From HK1 sp965221725 (lineage in GTDB: Bacteria > Pseudomonadota > Gammaproteobacteria > HK1), in assembly GCA_965221725.1 (NCBI GenBank), contig OZ244909.1, positions 3,658,001 to 3,722,000 of the forward strand: 64,000 nt of DNA, written 5' to 3'. Below are positions 44,067 to 53,395 of the stretch, piece by piece; within the stretch, counting starts at the first letter, position 1; each line of letters starts with the position of its first letter. The position numbers and the translations under genes were made by a program. Below the pieces are notes generated by a model that saw nothing but the letters and a program-made list of their open reading frames with translations, had not been told where the DNA came from and ran no database searches.

Positions 44067-44498
44067 ATGCAAGTGGACAGGCTGCAGGAATTCTTCTCCA
44101 ACCATCCGGGACTGTGCATGGCGTTCATCGCGATCCTGGGTGGCATCGTGTGGACGTTCTTCCAGGGCTCGGCCCGTGGTGTGCGCAGGCTGACCCCGTC
44201 GGATGCGACGCGCCTCATCAATCACGAGAATGCGGTGATCATCGATCTCCGCAGCGATGGCGAGTTCCGCCAGGGCCACATCGTCAATGCTCTGAACATC
44301 CCCGAGTCCCAGCTTGTGGATCGCCTCGGCAAGCTGAACAAGTACCGCGGACGGCCAATCATCGCGACCTGCCGCACTGGCCAGGTCAGCGCGAAGGCGG
44401 GCGGAAAGCTGGTCTCCGGCGGATTCGAGAAAGTGTACGTTCTGAACGGTGGGATCCTGGCCTGGGAGGGCGCGAGCCTTCCACTGACCAGGAAATAG
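44067..44498 (+). CDS. Membrane-anchored rhodanese-like protein (YibN type)
   Basis: 143 aa from ATG 44067 with GAAGG before it. One N-terminal span (AFIAILGGIVWTFF), then a rhodanese domain with DLRSDGEFRQGHIVNALNIPES and the active-site Cys in IATCRTGQVSAKAG. Likely a sulfur-transfer or persulfide-binding protein at the membrane. In E. coli the homologue yibN lies with grxC, secB and gpsA; here gpsA follows directly and grxC and secB are missing. Confidence 0.9.
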   Translation: MQVDRLQEFFSNHPGLCMAFIAILGGIVWTFFQGSARGVRRLTPSDATRLINHENAVIIDLRSDGEFRQGHIVNALNIPESQLVDRLGKLNKYRGRPIIATCRTGQVSAKAGGKLVSGGFEKVYVLNGGILAWEGASLPLTRK

Positions 44499-44605
44499 CC
44501 TTGGGAAGCAGCCCCGGGAAACAGCCCCGGGAAGCAGCCTGAACAGCCCGGGAAACAGCCCAAGAAACAGCTCAGGAAACGGCCCGAGAGACAGCCTGGG
44601 AAACG
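44499..44605 (+). repeat. About nine degenerate 12-bp tandem units between the rhodanese gene and gpsA
   Basis: Units of the form CCCGGGAAACAG, starting at the base after the rhodanese stop. Copies vary (CCCAAGAAACAG, CTCAGGAAACGG, CCTGGGAAACGA, one short by 3 nt). No plausible reading frame or hairpin explains it. Fills most of the spacer before gpsA. Confidence 0.8.
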
Positions 44606-44675
44606 ACATCAGGCGGTGGGCCCCGTCGCGATCGGGCGCCTCCCTGGCTGAACCCGCATGGGGCGCGCAGGCGCA

Positions 44676-45683
44676 ATGAAGCGGCACTTCGACATCGTGG
44701 TGCTCGGTGCGGGCTCTTGGGGAACCGCGCTCGCGATCCTGCTTGCCCGCAATGGGCACGACACGCTCATCTGGGGTCGAGACGAGCCGGCGCTCGCGGC
44801 CATCGTCGAACGCGGCACCAACGACAGGTACCTTCCCGGTTCGCGGATGCCCGACCGCCTGGCGGTCGAGCCGGATTTCGCGCGGGCGGTCGATTCGGCC
44901 GCGAGTTGTCTCGTGGCCGTCCCCAGCCATGCGTTCGGGGCCATCGTCGGCGCGCTTGCCGCAATGCCGGCGGCGCAGCGGGGAGTGCTGTGGGCGACGA
45001 AAGGGCTCGATCCTTCGAGCGGCCGTCTTCTGCACGAGGTGGCGGCCGAGCGGCTGCCGGCCGGTGCGCCTCTCGGCGTGCTCTCCGGGCCGACATTCGC
45101 CGGCGAGGTGGCAAGGCGTCTTCCCACCGCGGTGACGCTCGCCGCGACCGACGCCGGATTCGCCACGCAGTGGGCGGCCCGTCTCGCGAACTCGCGGTTC
45201 CGCATCTACACGAGCGATGACCTCGCCGGCGTGCAGATCGCGGGCGCAGTCAAGAATGTTCTCGCGATTGCCGCCGGCATCGCGGACGGGCTCGGTTTCG
45301 GTGCGAACGCCCGCGCCGCGCTCGTCGCGCGGGGACTCGCCGAGATGGTGCGACTCGGCGAGGCGGCGGGCGGGCGGACCGCGACCTTCATGGGGCTCGC
45401 GGGGCTGGGCGATCTGGTGCTCACCTGTACCGACGACCAGTCGCGCAATCGGAAGTTCGGGCTCGCACTTGCGCGCGGGGCGCCGCCGGCCGAGGCCGCC
45501 GCTGCGGTCGGACAGGTCGTCGAAGGCGTGGAGACCAGCGCCCGCGTGATGGGGCTTGCGTGCCGCTTCGGGGTCGAGATGCCCATCTGCGAGCAGGTCC
45601 GGGCCGTGGTGACCGGCGCATCGAGTCCGGTCGAGGCGGTGGAGGCGCTGCTTGCGCGCGACGTGGCAGGCCCGGAGCGCTGA
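44676..45683 (+). CDS. gpsA: Glycerol-3-phosphate dehydrogenase [NAD(P)+]
   Basis: 335 aa from ATG 44676 (44658 is an alternative). NAD-binding VLGAGSWGTALAILLARNG, GVLSGPTFAGEVA, active-site Lys in GAVKNVLAIAAGIADGLGFG, and GLGDLVLTCTDDQSRNRKFG. It makes sn-glycerol-3-phosphate for phospholipid synthesis. The following gene carries a glycerol-phosphate-type acyltransferase domain, a meaningful neighbour. Confidence 0.97.
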   Translation: MKRHFDIVVLGAGSWGTALAILLARNGHDTLIWGRDEPALAAIVERGTNDRYLPGSRMPDRLAVEPDFARAVDSAASCLVAVPSHAFGAIVGALAAMPAAQRGVLWATKGLDPSSGRLLHEVAAERLPAGAPLGVLSGPTFAGEVARRLPTAVTLAATDAGFATQWAARLANSRFRIYTSDDLAGVQIAGAVKNVLAIAAGIADGLGFGANARAALVARGLAEMVRLGEAAGGRTATFMGLAGLGDLVLTCTDDQSRNRKFGLALARGAPPAEAAAAVGQVVEGVETSARVMGLACRFGVEMPICEQVRAVVTGASSPVEAVEALLARDVAGPER

Positions 45684-45874
45684 CGAGGGGCGCTCCGCCG
45701 CCCGGAGCGGGGCTGGCGGTATCGGCTGGACAGTACCCCCTCTCCCGGTCCGAAACAGACCGCGCCGGCGGTGATCGCTCCGGAACCACAAACGTCGGGA
45801 CGGGAGGGAAGATCCGGTGCGGTATCATCCTCGTTCCCTCCCGCCGTGGCCTCCGTGAAGGCTTCGTTCCCGCC

Positions 45875-48800
45875 ATGCCGAGCGTCATGTCCGAGTCCGC
45901 GAAGGAAGAACCGGCCGAGTCGCAGGGCCTTGATGCGGACTCCCTGCTCGCGGCGATGCGCGAGGTCGTGACCGAGCTTCATCCCCACCTCGGCGCCCGG
46001 GTCGAGATCACGCTCGACAGCTCGCTCGACCGCGATCTGGGGCTCGACAGCCTGTCGCGGATGGAGCTGCTCTCGCGGCTCGAGCACCGGTTCGGCGCCG
46101 GGATTCCGGAAACGGTCATGGCCAGCGCGGAGACCGCGCGCGAGCTGCTGCCGGCGTTGCGGGCCGGCGAGCGGCGCATCCGTGGCGCCGCGTCGGTGCG
46201 CGGCCGCGAGGCCCGGCTCGACGCGGTGGATGCCGTCCCGACCGGCGCTTCGACGCTGTTGGAGGCGGTGGACTTCCACGCGCGCCACCACGGGGATCGC
46301 GTGCATGTCGAACTCTGGTCCCGGCACGGAGAGCCCGTGCCGGTGACGTTCGCCGAACTCGTGGATCGCGCCGAGCGCGTCGCGGCCGGCCTCGTCGAGC
46401 GAGGGCTCGAACCGGGTCGGAGTGCGGCACTCATGTTGCCCACCGGTCTCGACTACCTGGCGGCCTTCCTCGGGGTACAGATGGCCGGTGCGATCCCGGT
46501 ACCCATCTACCCGCCCGCGCGCCCGAACCAGATCGAGGATCATGTCGTGCGCCACGCCGGCATTCTTGCCAATGCGAACGTGCGGATGCTCGTGACGTTC
46601 GACGCGGCGCTCGGCGTGTCGAAGCTGCTGACCGCGCGGGTTCCGGGGCTCGGCTCGGTGCTCGACCCGGTAATCGACGTGAGCGCGCTCGCCGGCGGCG
46701 CCCGCCTCGACACCCGTCCGCGGCTCGACGAATCCTCCACCGCGTTCCTCCAGTACACCTCCGGCAGCACCGGCGACCCCAAGGGCGTGGTCCTCAGCCA
46801 CGGCGACGTGCTCGCTTCGCTGAGGGCCATGGCCGCCGCGCTCGGCGCGACGCCGCGCGACGTGTTCGTGAGCTGGCTGCCGCTGTATCACGACATGGGT
46901 CTCATCGGGGCGTGGATGGGGAGTCTGTACTGCGGTTTCCCGCTGGTGCTGATGTCTCCGCTCGACTTTCTCGCCCGCCCCGAACGCTGGCTCGAAGCGA
47001 TCCACCGCCACCGCGGCACCCTGTCCGGGGCGCCGAACTTCGCCTACGAGCTGTGCGTGCGGCGGGTGGAGCCGGAGCACCTGAGGGGGCTCGATCTGTC
47101 GAGCTGGCGCATCGCGTTCAACGGAGCCGAGCCGGTCAGTGCGGACACCATGGAGCGGTTCACGGCCAAGTTCGCTCCCTGCGGGTTCGCCGCGAAGGCG
47201 ATGACCCCGGTGTACGGGCTCGCGGAGGCGACCCTGGGGGTGGCGTTCACCCCCGTCGGCCGCGGTCCGCGGGTCGAGGTGATCGACGCGGACGCGATTG
47301 CGCGCAGGGGGGAAGCGTTGCCCCTTTCCGGTGACTCGCCCGGCGACTCGTCCGGTGACTCGCCCAGTGATTCGCTCGGGCCGGTGCGCCGCTTCGTCTC
47401 CTGCGGGCCGCCCATCCCGGGTTTCGAGGTGCGGATCGTCGGCGACGGCGGGAACGAGCGGCGCGAGCGAACGGAAGGGGCGATCGAGTTTCGCGGGCCG
47501 TCGACCACGTCCGGCTATCACCGTAATCCGGCCGCGAACCGCGCACTGTTCAACGGCGAATGGCTGCGATCGGGAGACCGCGGCTACGTCGCCGGTGGCG
47601 AACTCTACGTCACCGGACGGGACAAGGACCTTATCGTCCGTGCCGGACGCAACCTTTATCCGTACGACCTGGAGGCCGCGGTCGGTGCGGTCGAGGGGGT
47701 GCGCAAGGGCTGCGTCGCAGTGTTCGCGGCTTCGGACCCGGCCTCGGGGACGGAGCGGCTGGTGGTGGTTGCGGAAACCCGCGAGCAGGATCCCGACCGA
47801 CGGCGCGACATCATGGGCGCCGTCACGCGCGCGGCGTCGGCGCTGCTCGGGGGCGGCCCCGACGAGATCGTTCTGGCGCCGCCGCACAGCGTCCTCAAGA
47901 CTTCCAGCGGCAAGATCCGGCGGTCGGCGGTGCGCGAACTGTTCGAGAACGGCGCGCTCCGGCGCGGCGCGGGGTCGGTACGGTTGCAGGTCGCTCGGCT
48001 TGCGCTCGGGGCGGCGCGCGGCGCGGCCCGATCGTGGGCCTTGCGGTTGGTGCGCATCGTTTATGCGCTTCATGCCGGGGTGGTGGTGGGGGTGACCCTT
48101 GCGCTTGCGTGGCCGGGAGTGGTGCTCCTGCCCGGGAGCCGCCTGGCGCGCTGGCGACGCGGGCGCGGTCTTGCTCGCGCCGCGCTCCGGGTCCTCGGCA
48201 TCCGGCTCCGGGTGAGCGGCGCGTCGCACCTCGAAGGCGCCGGCCCATGCGTGCTCGTCGCGAACCACGCAAGCTACCTCGATGGCCCGGTGCTCTTCGC
48301 CGCGCTGCCGGGGCCGGTCGGCTGGGTGGTCAAGGGCGAGCTGGAGGGCAACCGGCTCCTCGCGCCGCTGTTGCGCGCGCTCGGAGTGGCGTTCGTGCAC
48401 CGGCTGGATCACGAACGCAGTGTCGCGGATGTCGCGTCGCTCACGGATCGGCTCAAGCGCGGGGATACGCTGGGATTCTTCCCCGAGGGCACCCTGCACC
48501 GCATGCCGGGCCTGCTGCCGTTCCGGCTCGGTGCGTTCTCTGCCGCGGCGGAAGGGGGCGCCGCCGTGGTTCCGGTCACCATCGTCGGCTCCCGTTCGGC
48601 GCTTCGCGACGGGCAGCGGATTCCGCACCCCGGCACGATCTCGGTCCGGATCGGATCGCCGATTGCGCCTGTGGATCCATCGGCCGGGGAGACGTCGGGC
48701 GACCCCGGTGACGGGTCGCGCGCGCCACCCCGCGCCGTGAAGCCGGCCGATGCGGACTCCAGGGCGGTGGCGCCCACGGGCGACACCCCCGATGAACGGC

Positions 48801-49021
48801 CCGATGCAGACGCCGGCGACGCATCGGGCCGGGGCCGGCCCGACGAGCACGGGCAGTCCCGAGATGAACCGCACGATGCGCGAATGTGGCGCCGGGCGGT
48901 AACCCTTCGCGACGCGGCGAGGGCGGCCATCCTGGCGCAGTGCGGCGAACCCGATCTCGGTGCCCGACATGACGTGCTCGACGCACTGCGCCGGCACAAG
49001 CGGGAAACGGGGAGCGGATAG
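45875..49021 (+). CDS. Acyl carrier / fatty-acyl-AMP ligase / lysophosphatidate-type acyltransferase fusion
   Basis: 1048 aa from ATG 45875 (45887 is near). Three domains: acyl carrier domain (residues about 15-85) with the phosphopantetheine Ser59 in RDLGLDSLSRME; AMP-forming ligase (about 90-640) with YTSGSTGDPKGVVLSH, VYGLAEATLGVAF and FAAL-like YDLEAAVG; and a PlsC domain (about 765-930) with HX4D in ANHASYLDG and FFPEGTLHRMPG. The ligase probably loads a fatty acid on the carrier domain and the acyltransferase passes it to glycerol phosphate or a lysolipid. Two low-complexity inserts: a 12-bp repeat (47327-47374) and a Asp/Gly/Pro-rich stretch near residues 930-1005. Confidence 0.85.
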   Translation: MPSVMSESAKEEPAESQGLDADSLLAAMREVVTELHPHLGARVEITLDSSLDRDLGLDSLSRMELLSRLEHRFGAGIPETVMASAETARELLPALRAGERRIRGAASVRGREARLDAVDAVPTGASTLLEAVDFHARHHGDRVHVELWSRHGEPVPVTFAELVDRAERVAAGLVERGLEPGRSAALMLPTGLDYLAAFLGVQMAGAIPVPIYPPARPNQIEDHVVRHAGILANANVRMLVTFDAALGVSKLLTARVPGLGSVLDPVIDVSALAGGARLDTRPRLDESSTAFLQYTSGSTGDPKGVVLSHGDVLASLRAMAAALGATPRDVFVSWLPLYHDMGLIGAWMGSLYCGFPLVLMSPLDFLARPERWLEAIHRHRGTLSGAPNFAYELCVRRVEPEHLRGLDLSSWRIAFNGAEPVSADTMERFTAKFAPCGFAAKAMTPVYGLAEATLGVAFTPVGRGPRVEVIDADAIARRGEALPLSGDSPGDSSGDSPSDSLGPVRRFVSCGPPIPGFEVRIVGDGGNERRERTEGAIEFRGPSTTSGYHRNPAANRALFNGEWLRSGDRGYVAGGELYVTGRDKDLIVRAGRNLYPYDLEAAVGAVEGVRKGCVAVFAASDPASGTERLVVVAETREQDPDRRRDIMGAVTRAASALLGGGPDEIVLAPPHSVLKTSSGKIRRSAVRELFENGALRRGAGSVRLQVARLALGAARGAARSWALRLVRIVYALHAGVVVGVTLALAWPGVVLLPGSRLARWRRGRGLARAALRVLGIRLRVSGASHLEGAGPCVLVANHASYLDGPVLFAALPGPVGWVVKGELEGNRLLAPLLRALGVAFVHRLDHERSVADVASLTDRLKRGDTLGFFPEGTLHRMPGLLPFRLGAFSAAAEGGAAVVPVTIVGSRSALRDGQRIPHPGTISVRIGSPIAPVDPSAGETSGDPGDGSRAPPRAVKPADADSRAVAPTGDTPDERPDADAGDASGRGRPDEHGQSRDEPHDARMWRRAVTLRDAARAAILAQCGEPDLGARHDVLDALRRHKRETGSG
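47327..47374 (+). repeat. Four 12-bp tandem units in the acyl-ligase gene
   Basis: TCCGGTGACTCG-type units (four in a row, 1-3 changes each), in frame, read SGDS-PGDS-SGDS-PSDS. Lies in a loop of the ligase domain just before the RRFVSCGPPIPG block. Confidence 0.85.
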
Positions 49022-49106
49022 GCCGGAATTTCACCGATTGCCGGCAGATGGTGGGTGAATGTGCTACAAACCCGCTCCCCGCGCACCGCGTATTCGGCCG
49101 TCCATC

Positions 49107-50507
49107 ATGCTTCGGATCTATAACACTCTGACCCGGGCGAAGGAGGAACTTCGCCCCATCGAGCCCGGGCATGTGCGGATGTACGTATGCGGCATGACGG
49201 TCTACGACCACTGCCACCTCGGCCACGCCCGGGTGCTCGTGGCGTTCGATACCGTCGCCCGCTACCTGCGCAGCCTGGGTTACCGGGTCACCTACGTGCG
49301 CAACATCACCGACATCGACGACAAGATCATCGCCCGGGCGAACGAAAACGGTGAAGACTTCCGCGTGCTCACGGAGCGCTTCATCCGTTGCATGCACGAG
49401 GACTGCCGCGTGCTCGGCGTGCTCGACCCGGACGAGGAGCCCCGCGCGACGCACTACATCGACCCCATCATCGCGATGGTGGAGCGGCTGCTCGCTAACG
49501 GGGCGGCGTACTGCGGGGCGAACTGCGACGTGTACTACGACGTGAGCGCGTTTCCCGCCTACGGAGCGCTGTCCGACCGGCGGCCGGAGGATCTGCGCAG
49601 CGGAGCTCGGGTCGAGGTGGACGAGGCGAAGGACGATCCCCTCGATTTCGTGCTGTGGAAGGCGGCTAAGCCCGGCGAGCCGAGCTGGGATTCGCCGTGG
49701 GGTCCGGGCCGTCCCGGCTGGCACATCGAGTGCTCGGCGATGTCCACGTCCTGCCTGGGGAATCACTTCGATATCCACGGTGGGGGGATGGATCTCCAGT
49801 TTCCGCACCACGAGAACGAGATCGCCCAGAGCGAGGCCGCCTCCGGCAGCAAGTTCGTGAACGTATGGATGCACAACGGCTTCGTGCGCATCGACGACGA
49901 GAAGATGTCGAAGTCGCTCGGCAATTTCTTCACCGTGCGCGGGGTGCTCGATCACTACCCGGCGCAGGCCGTGCGCTGCTTCATGCTGTCGAGCCACTAC
50001 CGAAGTCCGCTCAACTACTCCGAGGACCATCTGCGGCAGGCGGACGCCTCGGTCCGCCGCCTGTACACGGCGCTGCGGGACGCCGCGGCGGGGGAGGGCG
50101 AATCCGAGCCCGAGCCCGACGCGACCTGGCTCGCGCGCTTTCGGGCCGCGATGGACGACGACTTCAACACCCCGGGGGCGCTCTCGGTGCTCTTCGAGCT
50201 TGCCCACGAGATCCAGCGGGCGCGCGGGCCGGACCCGGATCGGGCCCGGGCGCTTGCCCGCACGCTGCGCACGCTGGGCGGGATCCTGGGGCTCCTCGAC
50301 GCCGACCCGGAGGTCTGGCTGCGAGGGGCGTCCGCCGGCGAGGGTCCGGACGACGACGCAATCGAGACCATGATCGCGCAGCGGACCGAGGCCCGGGCGC
50401 GCCGGGACTGGGCCGAGGCGGATCGGCTGCGCGACGCGCTGACCGCCGCGGGCATCGTGCTCGAAGACGGAGCGCAGGGCACGGGGTGGCGGCGGATCCG
50501 CCCCTGA
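49107..50507 (+). CDS. cysS: Cysteinyl-tRNA synthetase
   Basis: 466 aa from ATG 49107. Class I: MYVCGMTVYDHCHLGHARV (HIGH-like HLGH, Zn Cys), ECSAMSTSCLG and HHENEIAQSEA (Zn ligands), and KMSKSLGNF. Complete and ordinary. Free-standing between the acyltransferase fusion and dsbC. Confidence 0.97.
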   Translation: MLRIYNTLTRAKEELRPIEPGHVRMYVCGMTVYDHCHLGHARVLVAFDTVARYLRSLGYRVTYVRNITDIDDKIIARANENGEDFRVLTERFIRCMHEDCRVLGVLDPDEEPRATHYIDPIIAMVERLLANGAAYCGANCDVYYDVSAFPAYGALSDRRPEDLRSGARVEVDEAKDDPLDFVLWKAAKPGEPSWDSPWGPGRPGWHIECSAMSTSCLGNHFDIHGGGMDLQFPHHENEIAQSEAASGSKFVNVWMHNGFVRIDDEKMSKSLGNFFTVRGVLDHYPAQAVRCFMLSSHYRSPLNYSEDHLRQADASVRRLYTALRDAAAGEGESEPEPDATWLARFRAAMDDDFNTPGALSVLFELAHEIQRARGPDPDRARALARTLRTLGGILGLLDADPEVWLRGASAGEGPDDDAIETMIAQRTEARARRDWAEADRLRDALTAAGIVLEDGAQGTGWRRIRP

Positions 50508-50791
50508 ACCGCCGCGGCCATGAGGGTGGACTCTGCGGCGATTTCCGCTCGCGATCCGAGGAACGTTGCGCGTCGGCAATTCCCGCCGGGGCCCGAGGGG
50601 CGTTACGCGGCGCGATATCGGCATGATTTTGCTCTCCCATTGCGCTCTTTCGGGCGCCGGTTCGGGACGATTCCAGGCGCATGTCCCGTCCGGCGGGAAT
50701 CGCTTCCGGCCATGACGCCGGCCATGACGCCGAGTGGCGACGGGTGTCGGGTGGCGTATCATGGACCGGACTCGGGCGGAGGGTGATTGCG

Positions 50792-51517
50792 ATGCGAAAG
50801 TTCCTTGCGGCGACGGCGTGGCTGGTCTGCACTGGATTGAGCCCTGCGTCGGCGGCCGAAGACGTTCCGCCGGCGCTCGCCGAGCGACTGGCGACGATGG
50901 TTTCAGGCCAGCAGCCGGACCATGTCGTCGAGTCGGTCCTGCCCGGGATCTACGAGGTTCGGTACGGCCCCTTCGTCGTCTACTTCTCCGCCGACGGCCG
51001 GCACATGCTGCGAGGTGATCTGGTGGACCTCGAGACGGGCGACAACATCACCGAGACGGCGCGCTCGCACGCGCGGGTAGAGGCCGTCGGGGCGCTCGGC
51101 GACGCGACCATGGTGGTGTTCGCGCCACCGACGGCGAAGCATACGGTGACCGTCTTCACCGACATCGACTGCGGTTTCTGCCAGCGGATGCACCAGCAGA
51201 TGGCCGACTACAACCGGCTCGGTATCGGTATCCGGTACGCGGCATTCCCTCGGGCCGGCACCGGCTCCGACACCTGGGAGAGGATGGTCTCGGTGTGGTG
51301 CGCGTCCGACCAGCAGGCCGCGATGACCGACGCCAAGGCCGGGCGCGCGGTGGAGGCGGCGCAGTGTGACAATCCCGTAAGTGCGCACTACGACACGGGT
51401 CAGGCGATCGGCGTACAGGGTACCCCGTCGATCGTGCTGGAATCCGGCGAGATGATCCCCGGCTACGTCGAGCCGCAGGAACTCCTCGACCGGCTCGACG
51501 CACGCGACTCCGGCTGA
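50792..51517 (+). CDS. dsbC: Periplasmic disulfide isomerase DsbC
   Basis: 241 aa from ATG 50792, GGAGGG before it. Signal peptide ending at ASA-AED. N-terminal dimerisation part (LPGIYEVRYGPFVVYFSADGRHMLRGDLVDL) and thioredoxin-fold part with active site CGFC in FTDIDCGFCQRMHQQ; GTPSIVLESGEMIPGYV is the cis-Pro region. E. coli DsbC has CGYC; CGFC is a minor variant. The 284 nt before it contain a direct repeat of CCATGACGCCGG (from 50710) and no gene. Confidence 0.94.
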   Translation: MRKFLAATAWLVCTGLSPASAAEDVPPALAERLATMVSGQQPDHVVESVLPGIYEVRYGPFVVYFSADGRHMLRGDLVDLETGDNITETARSHARVEAVGALGDATMVVFAPPTAKHTVTVFTDIDCGFCQRMHQQMADYNRLGIGIRYAAFPRAGTGSDTWERMVSVWCASDQQAAMTDAKAGRAVEAAQCDNPVSAHYDTGQAIGVQGTPSIVLESGEMIPGYVEPQELLDRLDARDSG

Positions 51518-51539
51518 GGCGGCCTGGCCCGGGCGCGGC

Positions 51540-51695
51540 GTGCGCGTCGTCTACATTCTCGCCGCCCTGGTCGTCGTGCTCGGCTGGCTGTCGTTCGAGA
51601 TGCGGGCCCGCAACCGCGATGTTTCCCAGGTGCTGTTCGCGTTCGCGATCCTGGCCGCGGTGGCGCTGGTGGCGGCGGCGCTTGGTCTGTACTGA
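51540..51695 (+). CDS. Small two-span membrane protein, unknown function
   Basis: 51 aa from GTG 51540, 22 nt after dsbC. Two hydrophobic segments, VVYILAALVVVLGWLSF and VLFAFAILAAVALVAAALGL, joined by a charged loop (EMRARNRDVSQ). Codon positions look genuinely coding (high GC3) and there is no other gene in the interval. Not recognised. A ribosome site is not obvious, so translation may be coupled to dsbC. Confidence 0.55.
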   Translation: MRVVYILAALVVVLGWLSFEMRARNRDVSQVLFAFAILAAVALVAAALGLY

Positions 51696-51881
51696 CGCGG
51701 GCCTCCCTTACGCCTGACGCGGGCCTCCCGCGGGTGGATCGGCGAGCGAGTTGCAGTCTCCGTTGCCCTGGTCCTTGATGGACGCCGGGTTCGATTGAAA
51801 CGGAGGCAAATCGAATGAACGCACCTCACGCTGTCCGGCTCCCTGATTCTCCCGTCTCTCCCGAGGGTTTCGCCCTGTCGC

Positions 51882-53312
51882 TCACGCTCCGCCCGGTGCC
51901 GGCACGCGGGCGATGCGGAGCAGGTTCGTCGTTCCGGAGATGCCGAACGGCATCCCGGCCATGATGACCACCCGTTCGCCCGCATTCGCGAACCCCTCGG
52001 CGACCGCGGTGCGGCACGCCTGATCGACCATCCCTTCGACCTGGGTGACATCCCCGGTCAGGACGGAGTGGATTCCCCAGACCAGGGCGAGGCGACGCGC
52101 GGTGCTCAGGTGGGGCGTCAGGCTCAGGATCGGCGCGCTCGGGCGTTCGCGCGCCGCCCGCAGGCTGCTCGATCCGGACTTGGTGTACGTCACCGCGGCG
52201 GAGACCGAAAGGGTTTCGGCGCTGCGGCGCATCGCATCGGAAATCGCGTCGGCCGCGGTGGGATTCGGTGATGTGTGCGTCGCTCCGATCAGCTCGCGGT
52301 AGTGGGGGTCGCGCTCCACCCGCGCGATGATGCGATGCATGATGTCCACGGTCTCGATCGGGAAGCGTCCCACTGCGGTCTCGCCCGAGAGCATGACCGC
52401 GTCGGCGCCGTCGTACACGGCGGTGGCCACATCGGAGGCCTCGGCCCGGGTCGGCACCGGGGCCGAGATCATCGACTCCAGCATCTGGGTCGCCACGATC
52501 ACCGGTTTTCCCGCGTTGCGACAGGTCCGCACGATGCGGCGGGAGATGCTCGGCACGTCCTCGGGCGGGAGCTCCACGCCGAGGTCGCCCCGCGCGACCA
52601 TGATCGCGTCCGACAGCCCGACGATCTCGTCCAGCTTCTCCACCGCGGAGGGTTTTTCGAGTTTCGTCACCAGACTGGCGCTGCCGCCGATCGCCTCGCG
52701 CAGCAGGAGCACGTCCTGCGGGCGCTGGACGAACGACGCCGCCACCCAGTCCACCCCGAGTTCCAGGCCCAGCGCGAGGTCCCGGCGGTCCTTGTCCGTC
52801 AGCGGCGAGATGGGAAGCACCGCGTCGGGGATGTTGACGCCCTTGTGGTCCGAGATCTCGCCGCCAGTCTTCACCCGCGTGCCCGCGAAGTTCGCGCCGC
52901 AGGTCTCGATCTCGAGCCGGATCTTGCCGTCGTTGACGAGGAGGTCGGTGCCCGGTCTGAGGGCGGCGAACACCTCCGGGTGGGGGAGCGCGACCCGATG
53001 CGCATCCCCGGGGCCGGGGTCGAGGTCGAGCGTGAACGACGCGCCCTCCTCGAGCCTCGCGCTTCCGCCCGCGAATTCGCCGATGCGGAGCTTCGGCCCC
53101 TGGAGGTCGAGCAGCACGCCGATGGGACGTCCGGTGGCGGCTTCGAGCTGCCGGATCGACTTGTAGCACTGTCGGTGACCGTCGTGGTCGCCGTGACTGA
53201 AGTTCAGGCGAAATACGTCCACTCCCGCCGCGAACAGGGCCTGGATGGTGTCCGGAGCGGCCGAGGCGGGTCCCAGAGTGGCGATGATCTTGGCGAATCG
53301 GTGTCGTCGCAT
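51882..53312 (-). CDS. pyk: Pyruvate kinase
   Basis: 476 aa. KIIATLGPASAAPDTI, RLNFSHGDHDGH, DLQGPKLRIGEF, catalytic Lys in VTKLEKPSAVEKLDEIV, metal-binding MVARGDLGVELP, and KPVIVATQMLESMI. Final step of glycolysis. On the minus strand, divergent from a LysR gene across about 80 nt. An inverted repeat ACTAC-AAC-GTAGT (53372-53384) lies in that gap. Confidence 0.96.
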   Translation of the reverse strand: MRRHRFAKIIATLGPASAAPDTIQALFAAGVDVFRLNFSHGDHDGHRQCYKSIRQLEAATGRPIGVLLDLQGPKLRIGEFAGGSARLEEGASFTLDLDPGPGDAHRVALPHPEVFAALRPGTDLLVNDGKIRLEIETCGANFAGTRVKTGGEISDHKGVNIPDAVLPISPLTDKDRRDLALGLELGVDWVAASFVQRPQDVLLLREAIGGSASLVTKLEKPSAVEKLDEIVGLSDAIMVARGDLGVELPPEDVPSISRRIVRTCRNAGKPVIVATQMLESMISAPVPTRAEASDVATAVYDGADAVMLSGETAVGRFPIETVDIMHRIIARVERDPHYRELIGATHTSPNPTAADAISDAMRRSAETLSVSAAVTYTKSGSSSLRAARERPSAPILSLTPHLSTARRLALVWGIHSVLTGDVTQVEGMVDQACRTAVAEGFANAGERVVIMAGMPFGISGTTNLLRIARVPAPGGA

Positions 53313-53395
53313 CGGGGAGCCTTCTGCGGGGAGGTCGGCGAACGGCGCTCATCGGGCAGTCGATCGACGATACTACAACGTAGTCCCGACTTGCG

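Noticed and set aside
44222..44563. Short minus-strand protein built on the rhodanese-gpsA repeat
   Set aside because: Its composition is dictated by the repeat (FPG-type) and it runs into the rhodanese gene antisense.
44499..44605. CRISPR array
   Set aside because: Units are 12 bp without spacers, and there are no cas genes; it is a tandem repeat.
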